From Cotesia glomerata (lineage: Eukaryota; Arthropoda; Insecta; Hymenoptera; Braconidae): a stretch of 64,000 nt of DNA. The stretch spans positions 15,369,915-15,433,914 of the forward strand of contig NC_058165.1 in assembly GCF_020080835.1 (NCBI RefSeq), read 5' to 3'. A program made the translations under genes and the position numbers. Under the pieces are notes generated by a model, which saw nothing but the letters and a program-made list of their open reading frames with translations, had not been told where the DNA came from and did not search any database. Below are positions 1 through 11,402 of this stretch, piece after piece (position 1 is the first letter of the stretch; each line of letters opens with the position of its first letter).

Positions 1-411
1 TTTATATTTTTATTCAAAATAATTGAAGTAATTTAAAAATGAAAAATAAGTAGCAACGTTCAGTCAAAGGCACTGGGTAGCTATGAATAAATTTTTATTT
101 TCATTTAGAACGATTAAAGTAATTTTTAATTAAAAAATCAGTAGTAATAGTAAGTTAGAGGCACTAAGCGGCTATAAATGAATTTTTATTTTTATTCAAA
201 TGAATCAAAATAATTTTTAAATAAAAAATTAGAAGTGACCGTCAGTCAGGGGCTCTAGGCAGCTATGACTGAGTTTTTAATTTTCATTTGGAATAATTAA
301 GGCAATTTTTAACTAAAAAATGAGTAGCGAGGATCAGTTAGAGGCACTGGGCAGCCATGAATGAATTTTTATTTTTATTTAGAATAATTAAAGTAATTTT
401 TAACAAAAAAA
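1..411. repeat. ~92 bp tandem minisatellite, about 4.5 units
   Basis: A phrase of the type GGCACTGGGTAGCTATGAAT followed by TTTTTATTTT recurs near 66, 157, 246 and 341, giving a period of about 90-95 bases with moderate divergence. The array runs off the left edge of the window and stops where the RepA repeat begins. No open frame is kept across units. Confidence 0.75.
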
Positions 412-1106
412 ATTAGGAAAACGGTTGACTCTGAAGGCCATCCCTGCAACTTCCCGCCAATTCTATACCTAAACCCTTGAAATTGCACTTATGACGTTTT
501 AGAGCTCTTCGAGCTCATAAATATAATTTGTGTATTACTTTTAGCTCTTCGAGCTCAAAAAATAGCTTTTGTATGCTTTTGAGTTCTTTCAAGCTCAAAA
601 GTTTGATAGAAGCTTGATAAAACACTATTTTTTGAATTTTCAAATCGCAATAACTTTTGAATGAATGAACCGATTTTCACGTGGTTGGTAACATTCAACG
701 CAGTTTTTTAAGTTTCATAAAAAATTTTTAAGTTTATATTAATAGAGCGGAATACTTCGGAGTAATTCCGAAACAACACTTTTTTCGGTTTTCTTTCGTC
801 AACGATAACTTACGAACGAATCAACTGATTTTGACCGGAATGGCGGCGATCGACGTGGTTTTTTGATGCTAAGAGCTGATTAGTATTTGGAATTGATCGG
901 TAGAGCCGTTTAAAAGTGATTCCAAAAAAACCACTTTTGAAAAAATTTTTAACTTCCCGCTAAGAAAATCGAAGATTTTCAAAAATCGGGAAATTATTGT
1001 TTCCACCCCGTTTTGCAAAAATTGAGTTTTCATCAGATCTCGACGTTTGAAGATCATAGGAAGCTTCCCTGACTACTCCCGCGAGGTTGTCACGGTGTCT
1101 GTATGC
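412..1106 (+). repeat. RepA interspersed repeat, copy 1
   Basis: It begins with the head phrase AACGGTTGACTCTGAAGGCC, also seen (with small changes) at 2790 (reversed), 4161, 4680 and 5611. It then carries GAGCTCTTCGAGCTC-type hairpins, a body with GACCGGAATGGCGGCGATCG, and a tail (AACTTCCCGCTAAGAAAATC to GAGGTTGTCACGG) that runs into (GT)n. Non-coding as far as I can see. The tail is in the opposite orientation to that of the copy at 4678-5600. Confidence 0.8.
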
Positions 1107-1131
1107 ATGTGTGTGTGTGTGTGTGTATGTG
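1107..1131. repeat. (GT)n microsatellite next to R1 copy 1
   Basis: A short GT run, interrupted once by ATGT, directly followed by a ~20-base T run that is the poly(A) side of the minus-strand retrotransposon fragment. Confidence 0.9.
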
Positions 1132-1943
1132 TTTTTTTTTTTTTTTTTTTTCGTTTTAAGGGGGGGGGGGAATCCTTTTTACGGATTCTAGGCATAGTTG
1201 TTTGGCCTGGATATGTGGCGACTCGACGCAGTGTCATACTAAAACTCGACGCTAGCGCCCCTACCCACTAAACCCTAAACCCCTTTTCCTCTTTCCCCTA
1301 ATCCCTTATGGAAACCGCCGTTAGGCATTACTTCGTGAGGGGAGGATCTACCTACTGCTCTTTCTTCTGGTAGCTAAGGTGTTATTTTACCTTTCTTCTA
1401 GTTGTTGGCATTTGCTCTTCTTCTTTCGATGGAACGCAAGTCTATAAGGACTTCTGTTGCAAATGTGTTGATGGCGTTCCAGGAGGCTCTTGATGACAAC
1501 ATTGCTTCTACTATTGTCTCTGGTTGGATTTTCTTCTTTAGGATCATCTCCAGCTCATCTCGCTGTGGGTAAAATCGACGGCACTCAAAGAAAACGTGCT
1601 CGGCGTCTTCATTGATTCCTGGGCATGACGGGCACTCCGGTGAATCATCATGCTTGAAGCGGTGAAGATACGTCCGAAAACATCCATGTCCTGACAACAA
1701 CTGCGTCAGATAGTAATTGACCTCGCCATGACTTCGGTTTAGCCAAACGTCGATCTTCGGTATGAGACGGTGTGTCCATCTCCCTGTTGTCGCGGCGTCC
1801 CACTGCGATTGCCATCGTGCGATGCTGTTCTGCCGTTCTTTAGCTCTGAGTTCCTCGGCACTTTGTGCGGTTGTCCTCTTTCGTTGGTAAAGGTTACGTC
1901 TTTCCTCAGCTAGGACTCTGAGCGGCAAAATTCCGGAAATGAC
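1132..1943 (-). mobile_element. R1-clade non-LTR retrotransposon fragment (copy 1, 3' end)
   Basis: Read on the minus strand this is the end of ORF2, a ~250 bp 3' UTR and an A-rich tail. The 3' UTR is nearly identical to those at 6565-6800 (plus) and 52790-53023 (minus). The tail abuts (GT)n, that is (AC)n on the element's own strand. The 5' side runs into the assembly gap, so the original length is unknown. It sits inside a RepA/(GT)n tract. Confidence 0.9.
1398..1928 (-). CDS. R1-clade ORF2 C-terminal region (partial)
   Basis: This 176-residue open stretch is the C-terminal end of an R1-type endonuclease/reverse transcriptase polyprotein. It includes the terminal CCHC zinc-knuckle region CPSCPGINEDAEHVFFEC, preceded by SGHGCFRTYLHRFKHDDSP. 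The same region recurs, more damaged, at 6322-6564 and 53024-53326. The first residue here is only the first in-frame start codon. The real protein continues upstream (the bases before it read as ISGILPL in this frame) into the gap. It has no internal stop and is the best preserved C-terminus of the three copies. In R1 elements this region is thought to bind RNA or target DNA (family knowledge). Confidence 0.85.
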   Translation of the reverse strand: MPLRVLAEERRNLYQRKRTTAQSAEELRAKERQNSIARWQSQWDAATTGRWTHRLIPKIDVWLNRSHGEVNYYLTQLLSGHGCFRTYLHRFKHDDSPECPSCPGINEDAEHVFFECRRFYPQRDELEMILKKKIQPETIVEAMLSSRASWNAINTFATEVLIDLRSIERRRANANN

Positions 1944-2043
1944 NNNNNNNNNNNNNNNNNNNNNNNNNNNNNNNNNNNNNNNNNNNNNNNNNNNNNNNNN
2001 NNNNNNNNNNNNNNNNNNNNNNNNNNNNNNNNNNNNNNNNNNN
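1944..2043. other. Assembly gap (100 N)
   Basis: Exactly 100 N, a conventional placeholder size, so the true distance is unknown. It cuts the R1 fragment. Confidence 0.99.
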
Positions 2044-2097
2044 CTCTATTCAGTTCAACGACGCGCCTTTTTTTTTTTTTTTTCGAGGCGTTTGTGC

Positions 2098-2168
<71 letters not shown>
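2044..2168. repeat. Poly-T run and long (TG)n microsatellite
   Basis: A 15-base T run and a short GC-rich stretch are followed by about 35 TG units. With the GT run at 1107 this places the R1 fragment between two (TG)n tracts. Confidence 0.9.
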
Positions 2169-2170
<2 letters not shown>

Positions 2171-2802
2171 TCCCCTGGGAATTGAAGCTTGATTAGGACC
2201 AGTAGATTTTAAGGAATTGCAAAAAAACTACAAAAAAAAAAAAAAATTTTTGAAAAGTGGTTTTTTTTGAAGAACTTTTAAACGGCTTTACCGATCAATC
2301 CTTAAAAAATAACTAACTCTTAACATCAAAAAACCACGTCGATCGCCGCCAGTCCGGTCAAAATCGGTTAATTCGTTCGTGAAAGTTATCGTGGAACGAA
2401 AGAAAACCGGAAAAGAAGTTTTTCGAAATTACTTTGAAATTTTTGGTTTGATCAATTAAAACTTGAAAGCAATAATCGTATGAAAAATGGATAAAACTGC
2501 GTCGAATGCCGCCAACCGCGTGAAAAATTGCTGATCCATTCAAAAGTTAGTTGCGATTTGAAAATTAAAAAATAGAGTTTTACCTCAAACTTCTATCAAA
2601 CCTCTTTTGAGCTCGAGGAAAGCTCAAAAGCATAATAAAGCTATTTTTGTTGAGCTCAGAGAGCTCAAACACATAATACAATTGTATTTATGAGCTCGAA
2701 GCAGCTCTAAAACGTGCATAAGTGCGATTTTAAGCTGTTTAGGCATAGAATTGGCGGAAGTTGTGCAGGGATGGCCTTTAGGGTGAAACGAGCTTTCTAA
2801 TT
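2169..2802 (-). repeat. RepA interspersed repeat, copy 2 (reversed)
   Basis: Reverse complement of the RepA body and head: GATCGCCGCCAGTCCGGTCA near 2341, three GAGCTC hairpins at 2600-2710, and the head phrase ending near 2800. Together with copy 1 it brackets the R1 insertion symmetrically. Confidence 0.75.
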
Positions 2803-3689
2803 TTTTAAAAGGGATACTTCAGTGCTATTTTTCTAATTTAATAAAAACTTTTTTTTTGTTTTGATTTTCATGTTTGTGTAGTTAATAAGTAATAGAATAA
2901 GTGTAAGAAAAGTGGAAAGCATTAGTCATTACCTTCACAGAGAAATAAAATTTTTTAAAAAAAACTTATATTTTAGGCCGCTAGACCATCGGATCCTCTC
3001 AATACCGTTATAGTAAACTTTATCATAAATTCATAATTTTTGAAGTCTCTTGGCAACAACTCTAAAACAGCTCAAGAAAAAATCTGACAAAGGGTTGACC
3101 CTGCAGGCCATAACTGAACATGCCACTTATTTTTGAGCGTAATGCTCGAAAATCTATTCATTTTTCAGCTCTTCGAGCTCAAATTTCTACTCTTAAAATT
3201 TTTACGTTTAAAAGAAAAATTTTTCCAAATTCAAAGTTGAACATAAAAATAACTATAAAAGTCCAAGTATCATAGCAAGAACTCAAGCTTAGAAATTTGA
3301 GATGGGGAGTACAAAACACCCCGCGCGATTAAGCTTATATAAAGTTTCAATGGGGTGATGTTAACACCCTACGCGACTTTCGAGTATTTAGAGTAGGTAT
3401 TTAAATATACATTACAAAAACTGCTGCATACATCGAATAGTAAGCTTTTGTAGATCAAATGTATGCAATAAAAAAACTGAATTTTGCGTCCGCGAAAACC
3501 CCACAAGACATACATATGTAATAGGGTGTTTCAATTTTAGGCGACTTTTTTTTCAACGAATAAACAGGCTGAAAACTTGCATGAAGGTGAGAACAGAAGC
3601 CTGTTCAAAAGCGGAAGCTCTTAATATTAATAATTAGAGGTGTCTGTCCCTAATTTTCATTTCCCATTTAAATAACATAGGAAAAAAAT
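2803..3689. other. AT-rich intergenic stretch with a diverged RepA head
   Basis: A diverged RepA head lies at about 3091-3183 (GGGTTGACCCTGCAGGCCAT and one GAGCTCTTCGAGCTC-like hairpin). Two similar phrases, near 3309 (AAAACACCCCGCGCGATTAA) and 3364 (AACACCCTACGCGACTTTCG), suggest a small repeat. I see no gene. Confidence 0.6.
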
Positions 3690-4677
3690 TCTTTTTTTGT
3701 TTTATTCTTCTAGCTCGGCATACGCACCTCATATATATAAGTCAATAGCATATTATTCTAGAAAATTCAACGCTCTACAAAAAGGTTTCTTACACTTTTA
3801 CCATAAAGACAGCTGTTCTAAAGTTATTCAGACGTAAACTTCTAAATGTATAAAATTTTGATTATTCAAGTATTGAACTGATACAAATTAATTTATTACT
3901 GTCTTAAAAATTATTTTAATATGGATAATTGCTTCTGATGCGCTAATATTTTCATAAAGCTAAAAAAATTACTCATGTATCAAATTTTTTTTTCTTCTTT
4001 ATTTCATTCACTGTAAGAAAATCATGATCCGAGTTGAATGAATTAAATTTTTGAAAAGTTTCACGGAATTAACAATTTATTACTCTACACGGAGAGAAAA
4101 GATAAGTTTGGAAAATCAGAAAAGTGCACGTCTCATAACGCTCATTTATCACGTGGCCTGGAAAACGGTTGACCCTAACGGCCATCCCTGCAACTTCCGA
4201 TAATTCCATATCTAAGCGCTTAAAAATGCACTTATGAGGTTTTTGAGCTCTTCAAGTCAAAAGTCTGATAAAAAATTTATAGAACACTATTTTTTGAACT
4301 TTCGAAGTGCAATAATTGTTGAATAAATTAACGAATCATCATTAATAATAATGTATATCATTAATAATAATCATAATAATAATTTTCTTACAGTAAATGA
4401 AATAAAGAAGAAAAAAATGTTAGCTTATCAGAACCAATTCTACATATAAAAATAACTTTTAAGACAGTAATAAATTAATTTGTATTAATTTGATATTTGA
4501 ATAATCAAAATTTTATACATTTAGAAGCTTATGTCTGAATAACTCTAGAACGGCTGTCTTTATCATAAGAGTGTAAGAGACGATTTGTATATAGCGATAA
4601 ATTTTCTACAATAATATTCTATTGACTTCTATATATGAGGTGCGTAATCCGAGCTAGTAAAATAAACAAAAAAATTA
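3690..4677. repeat. Large imperfect inverted repeat (arms ~300-335 bp)
   Basis: The left arm (about 3690-4024) and right arm (about 4380-4677) are reverse complements with scattered changes. AGCTCGGCATACGCACCTCA on the left matches TGAGGTGCGTAATCCGAGCT on the right, and the inner ends TTTCATTCACTGTAAGAAAA and TTTTCTTACAGTAAATGAAA match too. The ~355 bp spacer contains a RepA head. This is a fold-back element or two opposed copies of one transposon, with no coding frame. Confidence 0.75.
4161..4336 (+). repeat. RepA head fragment inside the inverted-repeat spacer
   Basis: Head phrase AAAACGGTTGACCCTAACGG, then the decayed body up to about 4336, where similarity stops. It is apparently a truncated insertion. 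Confidence 0.7.
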
Positions 4678-5348
4678 GGAAAACGGTTGACTCTGAAGGC
4701 CATCCCTGCAACTTCCTGCTAATTCCATACTTAGGCGCTTAAAATTGCACCAATGGCGTTTTTGAGCACTTCGAGCTCAAAAATACAATTTATGGGTTAT
4801 TTTGAGCTCCCCAAGCTCAAAGAGATTGTTTTCCTATGCTTTTGAGCTCTTCGAGCTCAAAAGTCTGATAGGGATTTGATGACACTATTTTTTGAATTAT
4901 TAAACCGCAATAACTTTTGAATAAATAAACCGATTTTCACACGGTTAGCAACATTTGACGCAGTTTTCAAGCCTCACAAAGAATTTTTAAATTTTGAATT
5001 GATCGCGCTAAGAATTTTGGAGTTATTCGAAATATCACTTTTTGGTTTTCTTTCGTTCACGATATCTCTCGAACGAATCAACCGATTTTGACAGGACTGG
5101 TAGCGATCAACGTGGTTTTTGAGGTTAAGAGCTGATTAGTTTTTGGAATTGAACTATTAAGCCGTTTAAAAGTTATTCAAAAACCACATTTGAAAAAATT
5201 TTTTTTAGATTTTGAAGATTTCTCAAAATCTATTAATCTGAATCGGTCTAAATAGTTTTCAAAATCCAAGTTTGGTCAAGCTCTTTCGAATGGTACCAAC
5301 CGCGATAAAATCGGTCAAGCCGTTCAAAAGTTATAAGCGGTTCACATA

Positions 5349-5444
<96 letters not shown>

Positions 5445-5600
5445 TACAGACGCCGTGACAACCTCGCGGGGATAGTCAGGGAAGCTTCCTGTGACCTTCA
5501 AACGTCGAGATCTGATGAAAACTCGGTTTTGCAAAACGGAGTGAAAACAATATTTTCCCGATTTTTGAAAATCTTCGATTTTCGTAGCGGGAAGTTAAAA
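4678..5600 (+). repeat. RepA copy 3 with (AC)44
   Basis: Head, three GAGCTC hairpins, body, a (CA)n tract at 5353-5440, then the tail in reverse orientation ending GCGGGAAGTTAAAA. This looks like the most complete unit. The next copy starts immediately afterwards. Open frames reported here are only the dinucleotide repeat translated. Confidence 0.8.
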
Positions 5601-6244
5601 TTAGAAAAATGGTTGACCCTGAAGGCCATCCCTGCAACTTCCCGCTAATTCCATACCTGTAAGCGCTTAAAATTGCATTTACGACGTTTTTGAGCTCTCT
5701 TAACTCAAAAGATAACTTTTCTATGCTTCTGAACTCTTTAAGCTCAATAGTTTGATAGAAGGTTGATAAAACACTATTTTTTTGAGTTTTCAAACCGCAA
5801 TAACTTTCGAATGAATGAACTGATTTTCACGTGATTGGCGGCATTCGACGTAGCTTTTAAGTCTTATGGAAAATCTTTAGGTTAAGATTGATCAAATTAT
5901 AAATTTCGGAGTAATTTGGAAAAAAACTTGTTTAAGTTTTTTCCTGCACGATATCTCTCGAACGAATCAACTGATTTCGACCGGATAAGTGGCGATGGAG
6001 ATGGTTTTTCAAGGTTAAGAGCTGATTAGTTTTTAAAGTTGATCAATAAAGCCGTTCGAAAGTTATTCCAAAAAACCATTTTTGAAAAAATTGTTCTTTA
6101 GTTTTTCTTAGATTTTCGAAACCTATCAGTCTGAATGCATCCAAATTGTATCTAAAATCTAAGTTTGGACAAGCCCGTTCGAATGGCGCCAACCGCAATC
6201 GTATCGGTCGAGCCATTCAAAAGTTATGAGAGGTTTACATACCT
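5601..6244 (+). repeat. RepA copy 4, truncated in its (AC)n tract
   Basis: It starts at the head phrase 5602-5630 and follows copy 3 through hairpins and body to the pre-repeat phrase AAAAGTTATGAGAGGTTTAC. It then enters (AC)n at 6246-6268, where the R1 fragment is inserted. Confidence 0.8.
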
Positions 6245-6270
6245 CTACACACACACACGTACACACATCG

Positions 6271-6969
<699 letters not shown>

Positions 6970-7500
6970 GCCTCCCGTCGGGAGAAGCCAAACTCCCACC
7001 GGGCGCGTCCCCAGGTGGCGGATAGGGGGGTCCTAACCGGTTGTAAAATCGGCGGATTGGGGCGAAATAAAATAGCCCTCGCCGACCAAATCAGGCATCG
7101 GAGCTGAAGAGTAACAGCCACCGTCCGTGTATCCTTGTGGGTTGGAGAAAGCTCGCTGTTCTTCGGAGCAGAGGGTAAGAGCGAAATCAAATAGCTCTCG
7201 CAGTAAAAAACGAGACCTCCCCTTTCGGCAGGAAGGGTTGGTCACACCATCTGACTTAGAGTCACGTACGCAAGCGGATAAGGCGACGCTGCTCGAAAGA
7301 GATGTGCGAAATGATCCTTATAGCGCGGTGTACGTGGTAACTCCCGGCATCTACGTGCCGCACCCACGGGAGCAAGAGGAAGCCGATGAAGGAAGCAGGT
7401 GCAGGGTCGAAGCGGTTGAGATTTCCCGCTTCAATGACCGAAAGCTCTTATAGCAATGGAGGTAGCTGTAAGAGTGATCACCCCTCCACTTCCGTCATTG
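6970..7500 (+). mobile_element. GC-richer block abutting (AC)n; candidate 5' end of another R1-type copy
   Basis: Composition changes sharply from the surrounding AT-rich DNA. The block begins exactly where (AC)n stops, with a hairpin (CTCCCGTCGGGAG) and a G-rich leader. It holds one open frame of 108 codons (7127-7453) whose product I do not recognise. The position, directly 3' of the target microsatellite and in line with R1 copy 2, is what a full-length 5' end of the same (AC)n-targeting family would show. No ORF1 motif is visible, so this stays a positional inference. Confidence 0.4.
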
Positions 7501-7562
7501 AGTAACCCAAATTTTTCGGACGAATCACAAGTCGAGAAAAACAATTTTGCCTGAATATACTT

Positions 7563-7603
<41 letters not shown>

Positions 7604-7824
7604 CTATAATTATATATAGTTATGTGTAACAATAACTTATATAATATTATATGGGCTATTATACCAGTCAGGCTGATCAGATTATATATGATTTTGTATA
7701 TAAATATACATAGACTGACATTAATCAAGTATGTACTTAGGTTCAAATTTTATATAAAGCTTTCCGACGATTTGGTTGTAAATACTTATATATGAGGTAT
7801 ATATAAGTATATATATATATATAT
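7501..7824. other. AT-rich stretch with (AT)n tracts up to the gap
   Basis: (TA)n at 7566-7601 and again just before the gap. I see no gene. The minus-strand frame here is low-complexity Ile/Tyr. Confidence 0.8.
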
Positions 7825-7924
7825 NNNNNNNNNNNNNNNNNNNNNNNNNNNNNNNNNNNNNNNNNNNNNNNNNNNNNNNNNNNNNNNNNNNNNNNNNNNN
7901 NNNNNNNNNNNNNNNNNNNNNNNN
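7825..7924. other. Assembly gap (100 N)
   Basis: Exactly 100 N, preceded by (AT)n, which probably broke the assembly. Confidence 0.99.
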
Positions 7925-7931
7925 TAATACG

Positions 7932-10167
7932 CTATTTTATATTTTCGGATTTTGTGTTGGCGTAATAGCTGACATCACTAACCAAACTTTTAAATACTGC
8001 AATTCCTGGTGGTTCAAAATCATCAACAGATAAACTCATTTGCCGCATATCTTTTTCGCTTTTTTATTTCTTGTCACAGATTTGATTTTTGGCATTTTCT
8101 TCTTTTTGCTCTCTTCAGTTTCTGTTAAATGCTGCAATTTTTTCCAGCCATATGTCGAGTTATTTGTTTCCCTTTTCGATTGAATATCATCATTTACAGT
8201 TTTTCGATCCCATATTAATGCATCTAGAGAATGAGCTTCAGTTTTTCGATATAGATCGTAATGGGAATCTTAGAGTTTTGACTTCATTTCTACTTTGCTT
8301 AGAGCATTCTCTAGTACAAGAGCCTTGTTATGATCGCGCGATAAGCGACAAACTTTTCCAATTGGCCAATTTGTTTTATTCATCAAAATATCGTATTTGT
8401 AATTTTTCATGTGAGATTCTGCATAAACATTTGACATTCGCGATATTTCTGGATCTATCAAATCCATCAGCATTGCGGTCCACAATGGACAGTATGCCAG
8501 GTATTGAACCAGTAAGTAGTCAATGAACTCTGGACAATATAAGCCATTCGTATGTTTAGCTGTTGTTTTTGAATCGGGGCTATCTATCTTCTTTTCAACA
8601 ATCATATAATAACGTCGGTAGAAAGGAGACATGGGCATATATACTTGATTTTTCTTAAATTTCCGTGGTAGTACCTGTTCCCCAACTCATTTCTGTTTCA
8701 TCTATCGACGGATGGATCTCTTCAAATCTTCAAATACTTATTACAGCTTCTTTCTTTTCAATTTTTCTTAGTTTTTTATCAAATCTTTAATATATTCCTG
8801 ACATTTAGTTTTATCTTTTTCAAAAAAATATATCCAACGATATATCCAAATAGTTTGTCCATTTCTTCAAGATTTCGAGTCATTATCATCAATGCCATCA
8901 ATCTCCATTCCACTAATCCTAAATTATTTTTCAATTCTGGCAATTCTTTTTCTACTTTTTTGATACTCGATTCATAATGTGAGCACAGCAACTTCTTGTA
9001 ACGATAATGTCATTCGTGGCATGCTAATTTACTTTTCGTTAACATACAAGTATGCATCGTTGAGGTATTCGATTAATGGATGAGGGTGTTGTTCCATTCT
9101 TTTAATATGCTATTCATAGATGCCCAACTCCAATCTGTAACGATTGCATCAAAGTATGGCCACTTTTTTCTTTCTGTAATTTCACAGAATTCTTTATATT
9201 GTTTTAGAAACAGTAGAAATACTTGCAATACCATGTTCTGACGTAATAACTTCACATAACGGGATTGTTGAAACTGATCCACGATACACTAATCCGCGTA
9301 ATAAAAATGTGTTTCTTTCAATCCATTAATCGGTCTGACGTGTGCTCCAGTGGCATCAAGGTGTATTATAATCGGTGTCCGTGATTGATCAACAACTCTG
9401 AGCTGCTCTTTCGTATACATTACGACCATGAGAGGTAGACTAAAATAACGCAAAAAACTATCTGGATCATTGCATGATTGAAACCATAATTGACCAAGAT
9501 CCTCAAGATCCGTTAATTGCGATTGCGATTGAGGTGAGTTTTTGAAGTATACATTGTTAAAAATTTCGAAACGATAATTATTGATGCTTACTGGTTCTCT
9601 TACATTCTTCTGACACTCCGGATGGCCGTTTGCACTACTGTAGCAGTCAAATTTAAAAATATTCGTATCTACTTCAGTTATGTCTATCATGTATTTTGCA
9701 TTATGGTCCGAGTGAAGACATCGTCCGTATACTGTAAGATTACTTGAATATTTGCAAGATTGACTTATCAATTCAAATGGACAATAACATTGGCGATTTA
9801 TTAATAAGTTTTCCATAATATTTTCCACTAGCTTACAATTTACAAAATTTTTTCCGTTACTTAGTGGTTCACTAACTACTATGCTTTTGCCTACGTCAAC
9901 GTTATAATATTCTCGTTTTTCAACAATTTTTTGAAACTTTGTATAGTTCGAAGATTTTGTTGATGATCCATTATTGCTATCGTCCTCCTTGTTATCTTTT
10001 ATTACCTCTGGTATTTTTTCATCACTTGTTTCACAATTTACATTTGATATTAATTTATTCAATATTTTATTACGTTGAAATGGTTTTATGGGCTCATTAT
10101 CAGTTGAGATTTCATCAAAATTGTAAACATCGTCATGAATATTTTCTATTTCCGTAGTTTCTTCCAT
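7932..10167 (-). pseudogene. DDE-type transposase-like gene, decayed (MULE-like signature)
   Basis: The minus strand carries one protein in pieces. From the Met at 10167 an acidic N-terminus leads to a Cys-rich stretch (CYCPFELI, YGRCLHSDHNAKYM) and IIIHLDATGAHVRP. A stop at 9289-9291 follows, then IVTDWSWASMNSILKEWN, a stop, and ACHE-stop-HYRYKKL down to about 8779. All these parts share one frame. After a frameshift, 8638-8270 encodes GLYCPEFIDYLLVQYLAYCP and ISRMSNVYAESHMKNYK. A Lys-rich part follows and the C-terminus ends at the TAG at 7932-7934. LDATG and VTDWSWA look like the first two acidic positions of a DDE transposase. The T-D-x(2)-S/W-A pattern recalls MULE transposases, but I cannot fix the superfamily. 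A splice-acceptor-like TTACAG lies just upstream of the start. It has at least three in-frame stops and two frameshifts, so it is inactive. Confidence 0.65.
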
Positions 10168-10192
10168 AACTGATAGGTTACACTTCGGGGCG

Positions 10193-10255
10193 CAACCTGT
10201 AATTTTTAAAATTATCATGATTATCAACCTGTAATTTTTAAAATTATCATGATTA
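10193..10255. repeat. 31-32 bp tandem duplication
   Basis: The phrase CAACCTGTAATTTTTAAAAT plus the next 11 bases occurs at 10193 and again at 10225. It lies at the putative upstream splice acceptor of the transposase gene, so the acceptor is duplicated too. Confidence 0.9.
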
Positions 10256-10725
10256 AAGCAGATTATAGTGTAATCAATATCCGAACAAAAACTTGGTGTG
10301 CGTGGTTACACAATATTTTACTTCTTGTGAAATTCGTGAAATCAATCTATTTAGACTTAAAAAAATTTTAAGTACACAATGACGCACATCAAGTACATTT
10401 CAAAATTGTTCCATAAAATTTTTGAATTCAAAACAAATTTTTTTTATAATAGTACACTCTTACAAAGTCGTTGTAAAAATAAAAGGAATACAGCTTTTTA
10501 GGTTTTCTAAACCTACTTTCATAAACATTTTCATAGATTTTTTTTCAATAAAAAAATTTTTTTGAATTTATTTTTATAATTTTTAGTTTTTTGGATTTCT
10601 GCATTAAAAAATGATTACAATTGAAAAAAAAATTTTTTTCCATACAAAATTGTTCCAGCAACAAGATTCGATGTAAAAAAAAAAATTTTTTTTATTTTTT
10701 TTTCAGTTTTTTTTTTTTTTTCAGA
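10256..10725. repeat. MITE-core relative and AT-rich dispersed repeat
   Basis: 10265-10415 resembles the core of the fold-back at 18274-18809 (CCGAACAAAAAC, GTGTGCGTGG, CACAATGACGCACA). 10548-10700 resembles 13193-13350 (GCATTAAAAAATG and a CGGCAACAA-like phrase). There is no gene. Confidence 0.6.
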
Positions 10726-11402
10726 CTTAATTAGCTTTTAAAAAATCGATTCACACCACTGTATCGGTCTCCAATCGATTCCAAATTTCATGAATCGTCC
10801 AAATAACTTATCAACAAAAGATCGATTTTTAAAATGTTAAAACTAAACTTTTTTTTTTGTAAAACAAATCAGTTAAATTTTTTAAAATAGTAGATTTTAC
10901 ACAAATGTAGATATCCAATGATTCAGAATTTTCATGAATCGTAAAGAAAACCTAAAGGCGTAAAATTCATCGGTTTTTGAAAATGTTAACTAATTTCTCT
11001 TTTATAAATAAATAGAAAAAATTTTATTTAAAAAACATTCTCCACATGATATGATATATTTACGATTCACGAAATCTGGATTCGATTGATACCTATATTG
11101 TGAAATCGTTTTTTTTAAAGTTTACTAACAATTTTTATAAAAAAATTAAAAAATTTTTTTTAAAAAAAGTTCATCACACGATAGGATATCTTTTGGTCGA
11201 TTCATGAAATTCTGAATCGTTGATACTACATTGTCAAATCGATTTTTAAAAAGTTTGCAACTGATTTGTTTACAAAAAAAAGAAAGTTAGTTAACATTTT
11301 AAAATTGATCTCTTTAGTCGATCAGTTTTTGAACGATTCATGAAATTTGGAATCGATTGAGACCGATTTGTGGAATCGATTTTTTCAGGAAGTTAATTAA
11401 GG
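10726..11402. repeat. Fold-back element ~677 bp
   Basis: The ends are reverse complements: CTTAATTAGCTTTTAAAAAA on the left matches the complement of TTTTTTCAGGAAGTTAATTA on the right. AATCGATTCCAAATTTCATG recurs in opposite orientations inside, and smaller GATTCATGAAAT-like repeats fill the middle. No coding capacity; probably a MITE-like fold-back. Confidence 0.75.

Noticed and set aside
5248..5534. Open frames of Thr/His or Val/Cys repeats
   Set aside because: They are (AC)n/(GT)n translated. The same applies at 2044-2168, 6576-7025 and 50062-50091.
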